The notes below the pieces were generated by a model. The model was not told the origin of the DNA. It saw only the letters and a program-made list of their open reading frames with translations, and made no database searches. Below, piece by piece: positions 7,566 through 11,767 of a stretch of 11,767 bases of DNA. The position numbers and the translations under genes were made by a program. The first letter of the stretch is position 1, and the number at the start of each line of letters is the position of its first letter. Source of the DNA: Bacteroidetes bacterium UBA2322 (GTDB lineage: Bacteria > Bacteroidota > Bacteroidia > Chitinophagales > UBA2359). Location: NCBI GenBank assembly GCA_002345145.1, contig DDVC01000065.1, forward strand, positions 1 through 11,767, written 5' to 3'.

Positions 7566-8756
7566 ATGAATCGGTTTTTAACACTTTTCCCGATGCTCCT
7601 ATTGCTTGTTGTTGCTGCCTTTTTTACCTCTTGCAATCAACAAGTTGATAACAATGAAACCGGCGCTGCTAATCGGGAGGCAAACATACAACGCAACCCC
7701 GATTTTTTAAAGGAAAATTACCCGCAATTATTTAAATTGTTAGCCAATAAACCCGATTTGGGTAAACAGTTTAATGATTTTGCCTTTGATGTGGCTAATG
7801 CCAATGAAATGATTACCTCCCAAACGCAATTGTTGGCTATTTTTACCCTGCGCGATACGCTGCTTTCCCAATTGGCAAATGAAGTGATTGCCCCTTTTAG
7901 CAATGATAACTACGACTGGGTAATGACCCCCGATGGGGAAAAACTGACCAAAGAAATTGCTTCGCTTGGGTATCATGTTGCCACTGCCGAGGGCATGTAT
8001 GCTTACATAGGCACTGCCCCCATTTTAGAAAAACAGGTTGCGCAATATGCTCCCGAGCCTTTTAAACTGTTTTTGGCTTTTAATGATGCCAAAGCCCAAG
8101 CATGGCAGAGCGAGTACCCTTTTTTAGACCTAACAGGCGAAAAGAAAATGGTTGCCACCGGCGAACAACTCCTAACTAAATATCCCGATTCGCCATACGC
8201 CCAACAAATAGCCGATGATTTTGCCGAAGCCCTCAACCAACTTACCGATATTCATGCCCTGCCGGGGCAGTTTGATGTTTCTTTCTTAAACAGCGGTCTT
8301 AGTACAGACTTTTACCCCTTTGCTACTGATATTGTTCAGATTCGGGATTTTTCAAAAGAATACCCCCAATCTAAATACGCCAAAATTTTAGACCGTATAG
8401 GGCAAAATTTTTCAGAAATGGTAGTGAAAGATGATTTTGCCCAACCTGTGTATGCGGTAATTGTGCAAACCCTTAAAACAGATAACAGCAATCCGCAGCA
8501 GTCTAATTTTACCTCTTGTATGCCACAGGCACAAAAAATAAAACGCATTTTTTTAGATAGAGGTATTGATATGGCGCACGCCATTTTATACTACCAAGGC
8601 GAGGAGGAAGTTTGCGCCATTGCCTACCGCTTTTTTACCGATAACAAAAAAGCTCAAAAAGCTTTGCAAGACTTACAAGCATTAGACCCCAAAATTACCG
8701 CCACCATCCAAAAATTGGGCTTCAACAAAACCCGATATATCTGGGAGGAGTTGTAG
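7566..8756 (+). CDS. Helical outer-membrane-type lipoprotein with TPR-like motifs, function unknown
   Basis: I do not recognise a named family for this 396-residue protein. It begins with a lipoprotein signal peptide (hydrophobic core LFPMLLLLVVAAFF) ending at the lipobox TSC, so Cys23 would be lipidated and the protein anchored in a membrane, facing the periplasm or surface. A short polar linker follows, and the rest reads as mainly alpha-helical. Two segments, KYPDSPYA and EYPQSKYA, have the YPxSxYA pattern typical of TPR helices in BamD/YfiO-type lipoproteins, which suggests a TPR-like scaffold. Two more cysteines (in TSCMPQ and EEVCAIA) could form a disulfide. The frame is open back to 7473, but only the ATG at 7566 puts the signal peptide at the N terminus. 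The gene diverges from the TonB-dependent receptor and converges on another lipoprotein gene. Confidence 0.85.
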   Translation: MNRFLTLFPMLLLLVVAAFFTSCNQQVDNNETGAANREANIQRNPDFLKENYPQLFKLLANKPDLGKQFNDFAFDVANANEMITSQTQLLAIFTLRDTLLSQLANEVIAPFSNDNYDWVMTPDGEKLTKEIASLGYHVATAEGMYAYIGTAPILEKQVAQYAPEPFKLFLAFNDAKAQAWQSEYPFLDLTGEKKMVATGEQLLTKYPDSPYAQQIADDFAEALNQLTDIHALPGQFDVSFLNSGLSTDFYPFATDIVQIRDFSKEYPQSKYAKILDRIGQNFSEMVVKDDFAQPVYAVIVQTLKTDNSNPQQSNFTSCMPQAQKIKRIFLDRGIDMAHAILYYQGEEEVCAIAYRFFTDNKKAQKALQDLQALDPKITATIQKLGFNKTRYIWEEL

Positions 8757-8898
8757 TGGTTAGTTTTGGTAGATAATAGTGGGTAGTCGGTACTAAGAAA
8801 TAACAAATAATTTACGCCTTTGCGAGAAGCAAAATCGGGTAAGTAGTCGCAATCCACAATCCGTAATCCGTAACTCACAACTAATAACTAACCACTAC
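8753..8898. repeat. 13-bp inverted repeat spanning both convergent stop codons
   Basis: GTAGTGGTTAGTT at 8753-8765 recurs as its exact reverse complement at 8886-8898. The left arm contains the TAG stop (8754-8756) of the plus-strand lipoprotein. The right arm contains the TAG stop (8897-8895) of the minus-strand lipoprotein. The 120-nt spacer is noncoding. A transcript reading through from either side could pair the arms, but there is no T tract, so this is not a classical terminator. Confidence 0.8.
8850..8891 (-). repeat. Array of six degenerate heptamers
   Basis: Read on the minus strand from 8891 to 8850, six 7-nt units follow without gaps: TTAGTTA, TTAGTTG, TGAGTTA, CGGATTA, CGGATTG, TGGATTG. 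Neighbouring units mostly differ by one or two bases. The array overlaps the right arm of the inverted repeat and lies directly upstream of the lipoprotein stop codon in plus-strand coordinates, so it is downstream of that gene. The TGAGTTA unit is the same heptamer that is tandemly repeated at 11751-11767. Confidence 0.7.
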
Positions 8899-9764
8899 TT
8901 CACCCTTGCCACCATACCCCTAATGCCCATATCTACCGGCACATCACCCTCTAAGGGCTGAAAAAGGTTATTGCCGCCGGTTTCCTGCCATTCAAAACTG
9001 TTATTGACCGATAGCGATACCTCAATTATAATATTTTCAGTTTCGGAGCCGGTAATGGTGAGGGGTTGTTCAAACATGCCTGTAACCAAACAAGAGCCGG
9101 GCGGAATGGGCGAGGTAGCAGCCAGCGGATTGGGTACAGTGGTAGCTCCTGCCGGCGCTTGCCCTTGCAGGGTGCCGTAGCTGCTCTCAAAACCCCAGTA
9201 GCCTTGTAGTTTATTGGCATTTATAGGTATGTTGGTATTTTTTATTTTGTAGCTGCCCACATAAGTATTATAACCAATAAACGAGGCAATGGTGCCGGTT
9301 ACATTCATGCCTAAGGCATTAAGTTGAATATCGTAGTTTTGGTACGCCAGCGAAACCCTAAGATAGGGGTACTGACCGGGGGTTATGTTTTTAATGGGTA
9401 CGCTCAAAAATACCTCGTTTTCGCCTACCACCTTTGATTGAGAAAAATCAATGGCTTGTGCGCCGCCTTGGGTGGTTTCGGGTGCTTTATACAGCACTTG
9501 CCCTTGTCCTATTTGGGTAAAAACAGCAGGTATCAGTTCTACATAGTGGGCGCTTATGCTGTTAAACACAGGTGTTTGGGCTGCCCTGCCGGGAGCAATA
9601 ATTGCAGGCTGACCAAGGTTGTTTAACCGCACCTGATTGGGGTCAAACTTAAATTTAAATACCAATGCTGCCCCATCATCGGGCGTTTGGGTTTCTTTTT
9701 TGCAGGCATTGGCGCTGAGCATTACGCTTACCATTAAAAGCAGCAGAAAATTTTTGTTGAACAT
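8895..9764 (-). CDS. Hypothetical beta-rich lipoprotein
   Basis: No family is recognised with confidence. The 289-residue protein starts with a signal peptide (MFNKNFLLLLMVSVML) and the lipobox SANAC, giving a lipidated Cys21 followed by KKETQTPDD, a typical Bacteroidetes lipoprotein start. The mature part alternates polar and hydrophobic residues (ALVFKFKFDP, VFLSVPIKNI, IIIEVSLSVN), which suggests an all-beta fold. Conspicuous stretches are YPYLRVSLAYQNYDI, SFIGYNTYVGSY, KLQGYWGFESSYGT and, near the end, NNSFEWQETGGNN. Some layout features recall MbnP-like periplasmic proteins of Bacteroidota, but the resemblance is too loose to call. It diverges from the Wzi/RemB-like barrel gene and converges on the other lipoprotein gene. 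No good -7 element was found upstream; TACTTTTA at 9856-9849 is a one-mismatch candidate. Confidence 0.85.
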   Translation of the reverse strand: MFNKNFLLLLMVSVMLSANACKKETQTPDDGAALVFKFKFDPNQVRLNNLGQPAIIAPGRAAQTPVFNSISAHYVELIPAVFTQIGQGQVLYKAPETTQGGAQAIDFSQSKVVGENEVFLSVPIKNITPGQYPYLRVSLAYQNYDIQLNALGMNVTGTIASFIGYNTYVGSYKIKNTNIPINANKLQGYWGFESSYGTLQGQAPAGATTVPNPLAATSPIPPGSCLVTGMFEQPLTITGSETENIIIEVSLSVNNSFEWQETGGNNLFQPLEGDVPVDMGIRGMVARVK

Positions 9765-9826
9765 AAGCGCGGGTTATTTGATAGGTAATTTAGCGGTAAA
9801 ACCCTGCTATAACGCTCCTATTGCGG

Positions 9827-9845
9827 GGCAAGTTGTGGCAAGTTG
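9827..9845. repeat. Short 9-nt tandem direct repeat in a divergent intergenic region
   Basis: GGCAAGTTG occurs at 9827-9835 and 9837-9845, a 10-nt periodicity close to one DNA helical turn. It sits between the divergent lipoprotein and barrel genes, about 60-80 nt upstream of the lipoprotein start. Such spacing can mark a regulator site, but with only two copies this may be chance. Confidence 0.3.
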
Positions 9846-9922
9846 GCATAAAAGTACAACAATACACCGCTGTAAAATAGGGTATAAAAGGGTAAAACCG
9901 CCGGTTTTAATTTACCAACCCT

Positions 9923-9930
9923 TACATTTG
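9923..9930 (+). promoter_or_regulatory. Possible -7 element for the Wzi/RemB-like gene
   Basis: TACATTTG matches the TAnnTTTG consensus and points to the gene starting at 10039, which would give a leader of about 100 nt. No TTG lies at the proper upstream distance. A small hairpin (9893-9899 pairing with 9903-9909, loop of 3 nt) lies just upstream. The call rests on the -7 match alone. Confidence 0.35.
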
Positions 9931-10038
9931 CGCTGTTTTAGTCTTAAAATATCCGGCATCTTTTTCTTGTTTTACACCTCTTTGTAACATTTGCAGTAGT
10001 AACACGTAAAATTACCTCATCATTTTAACCTATCCGTT

Positions 10039-11739
10039 ATGTTCTTGTTTCGGTATTGTATTGCTTGTTTAATTGGTTGTTTGGGTGGGGCGGCTTATGC
10101 CCAAAGCACGTTTTTACCTACCCAAATGCCCACTTACCATCTTATTGACCGCATAGAAATAAAATCGGGACAATTGGATACGGCGTATTTGTTCACATCG
10201 GTAAAACCCTATACCCGATTTGCCGCTGTTCTACTCACCGAAAGCATGGACGATATGCAAAATGTGCAGTTTAGGCAAATGGACAGGCATAACCAATACT
10301 ACATTTATAAAGATAACAACGAGTGGACAGACTGGGGGTTGGTAAAAAGCAAAAAGCCGTTTTTGAAAAAACTATACCAATACCCCGCCGATATGGCGCG
10401 CATACAAGAAACGGGCGATTTTTTGCTCAAAATTAATCCGGTACTACACATGCAATTAGGCAAGGAACAAAGCGCCAATGCCATAAGGTATATCAATACG
10501 CGCGGGTTAGAGGTGAGGGGTATGGTGAACGAAAAATTGGGGTTTTACGGTTTACTTACCGATAACCAAGTTAGCTACCCCAATTATGTAAATGACTACA
10601 TAACCCAACAAAACGCCGTGCCGGGCGAAGGCAGGTTTAAACCGTTTGAAAGTATGCTGGGCGATAGCCTTTTTGCCCGTGGGCAAGATTATTTTCATGC
10701 AAGGGGTTACATTACCTTTCAACCTTTGGAGCGCATACGCATTCAGTTTGGACACGACCGCAATTTTATAGGAAACGGCGTGCGAAGCCTGCTTTTATCC
10801 GATTTTTCTAATAACTACCTCTTTCTTAAACTTAATACCCAAGTTTGGCGGCTCAATTACCAAAACCTGTTTATGCAGCTAACAGGTCAGTATCGCAACG
10901 CTGCCGATGGGCTACTGCCTGTAAAATATGCCGCTATGCACCACCTGAGCATGAACCTTACCCGCCGCCTCAATATAGGTATTTTTGAAGGGGTGGTATT
11001 TGGCAGAGAAAACAACCATTTTGAGTTAAACTACCTGAACCCCATTATTTTTTACCGCGCCATAGAGTACCACATAGGCAGCCCCGATAACGTAATTTTG
11101 GGTTTGGACTACAAGTACAATTTCCTCAAACATTTTTCGCTCTACGGGCAGTTTGTGGTTGATGAGTTCAAGTTTACCGAAATTACCAAACGCACCGGCT
11201 GGTGGGCTAACAAATTGGGCGCTCAGGCAGGCCTCAAATACATAGATGTAGCCGGCATCAGCAACCTTGATGCACAGGTAGAGTTTAACATAGTGCGCCC
11301 CTACACCTACACCCACAACACCGAAACCAGCAATTATACCCATTACAACCAGCCGCTTGCACACCCATTAGGAGCCAATTTTAGAGAAATGCTTGCCGTG
11401 CTGCGCTATAAACCCCACCGCCTCTTAGACCTTAAACTAAACCTGCTCTACGCACAACGAGGCGCAGATGCCGACTCGGTAAACCATGGGGGCAATATCT
11501 TTTTGCTAAATACGCTTAACCGCCCACAAGATTACAACAATACGCTGCTGCAAGGCAATAAAACCAATATCCTGCTTGCCGATTTTTTACTCAGCTTTAT
11601 GTGGAAACACAACCTTTGGCTCGATTTTACCTATACCTACCGAACCCAAACCGCACAAGCTAACCCGCAAAATCAACAAACACATTTTTGGGGCTTGGGG
11701 CTAAGGCTAAACATGGCACGTAAAGAAATGCTGTTTTAA
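10039..11739 (+). CDS. Wzi/RemB-like outer-membrane beta-barrel protein
   Basis: This 566-residue protein has a signal peptide (cut after AYA, residue 21) and a body rich in alternating aromatic strands, as in outer-membrane barrels. The segment FGHDRNFIGNG (237-247), followed by RSLLLSDFSNNYLFLKL, resembles the most conserved part of Wzi-type barrels and of RemB-type proteins in gliding Bacteroidota. A second conserved-looking stretch is ELNYLNPIIFYRAIEYHIGSPDN around residues 333-355 (key residues N-P-I-F-Y-R). Wzi in enterobacteria holds capsule polysaccharide on the cell surface; RemB in Flavobacterium is linked to surface motility. Which role applies here is not decidable, since no capsule or gliding genes are in the window. 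The last residues (LGLRLNMARKEMLF) end in Phe, as barrel proteins often do. The ATG at 10039 directly precedes the signal peptide; no Shine-Dalgarno sequence is visible. Confidence 0.8.
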   Translation: MFLFRYCIACLIGCLGGAAYAQSTFLPTQMPTYHLIDRIEIKSGQLDTAYLFTSVKPYTRFAAVLLTESMDDMQNVQFRQMDRHNQYYIYKDNNEWTDWGLVKSKKPFLKKLYQYPADMARIQETGDFLLKINPVLHMQLGKEQSANAIRYINTRGLEVRGMVNEKLGFYGLLTDNQVSYPNYVNDYITQQNAVPGEGRFKPFESMLGDSLFARGQDYFHARGYITFQPLERIRIQFGHDRNFIGNGVRSLLLSDFSNNYLFLKLNTQVWRLNYQNLFMQLTGQYRNAADGLLPVKYAAMHHLSMNLTRRLNIGIFEGVVFGRENNHFELNYLNPIIFYRAIEYHIGSPDNVILGLDYKYNFLKHFSLYGQFVVDEFKFTEITKRTGWWANKLGAQAGLKYIDVAGISNLDAQVEFNIVRPYTYTHNTETSNYTHYNQPLAHPLGANFREMLAVLRYKPHRLLDLKLNLLYAQRGADADSVNHGGNIFLLNTLNRPQDYNNTLLQGNKTNILLADFLLSFMWKHNLWLDFTYTYRTQTAQANPQNQQTHFWGLGLRLNMARKEMLF

Positions 11740-11750
11740 GTGAAAAATTA

Positions 11751-11767
11751 TGAGTTATGAGTTATGA
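11751..11767 (+). repeat. Start of a TGAGTTA heptamer array, cut by the window edge
   Basis: Two perfect TGAGTTA units (11751-11757, 11758-11764) and the first three bases of a third lie 11 nt after the stop codon of the barrel gene. The preceding AAAATTA (11744-11750) is a degenerate unit. The array continues past the window, so its length is unknown. It matches the heptamer at 8877-8871. Confidence 0.65.

Noticed and set aside
8821..8840. Small TTTGC/GCAAA stem in the convergent spacer as a terminator
   Set aside because: Only 5 A/T-rich base pairs with no following T run; too weak to call.
9637..9987. 116-codon plus-strand frame crossing the start of the minus-strand lipoprotein gene
   Set aside because: Its first part is antisense to the lipoprotein signal peptide and its last part covers promoter DNA. 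It shows no domain or signal peptide.

Overview
The window looks like chromosomal DNA of a member of the Bacteroidota. The evidence is a TonB-dependent receptor with an N-terminal carboxypeptidase-regulatory-like domain, two lipoproteins with lipoboxes ending in SC or AC, a Wzi/RemB-like outer-membrane barrel, A/T-rich leaders without Shine-Dalgarno sequences, and several matches to the Bacteroidetes -7 element TAnnTTTG. The genus cannot be read from the sequence. No rRNA, tRNA, insertion sequence, CRISPR array or phage gene was seen.

Layout. Positions 1-391 hold no convincing gene, but they contain a 23-nt direct repeat built on heptamers. Four genes then lie on the minus strand. In transcription order they are a TonB-dependent outer-membrane receptor (7283-4338), a strong intrinsic terminator (4276-4240), a CorA-type Mg2+/divalent cation channel (4193-3210), a THUMP-domain 23S rRNA guanine-N2 methyltransferase of the RlmL type (3180-2044, apparently starting at TTG) and a sugar-kinase-like phosphotransferase fused to a RapZ C-terminal domain (1837-392). 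A helical lipoprotein with TPR-like YPxSxYA motifs (7566-8756, plus) diverges from the receptor. It converges on a second, unrecognised lipoprotein (9764-8895, minus). That one in turn diverges from a Wzi/RemB-like outer-membrane barrel (10039-11739, plus).

How the genes fit together. Four of the seven proteins are predicted for the outer membrane or its lipoprotein layer (receptor, barrel, two lipoproteins). The other three are an inner-membrane ion channel and two cytoplasmic enzymes. corA and the methyltransferase gene are 29 nt apart and probably cotranscribed. The receptor is separated from corA by the terminator. There is no SusD partner, so the receptor is not a standard glycan-uptake (SusCD) pair.

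The least ordinary things are the kinase-RapZ fusion, which lacks the RapZ P-loop domain, and a family of degenerate heptamer repeats found at or near the 3' ends of several genes. One of these repeats is an inverted repeat whose arms contain the stop codons of both convergent lipoprotein genes. I found no clearly new multi-gene system.
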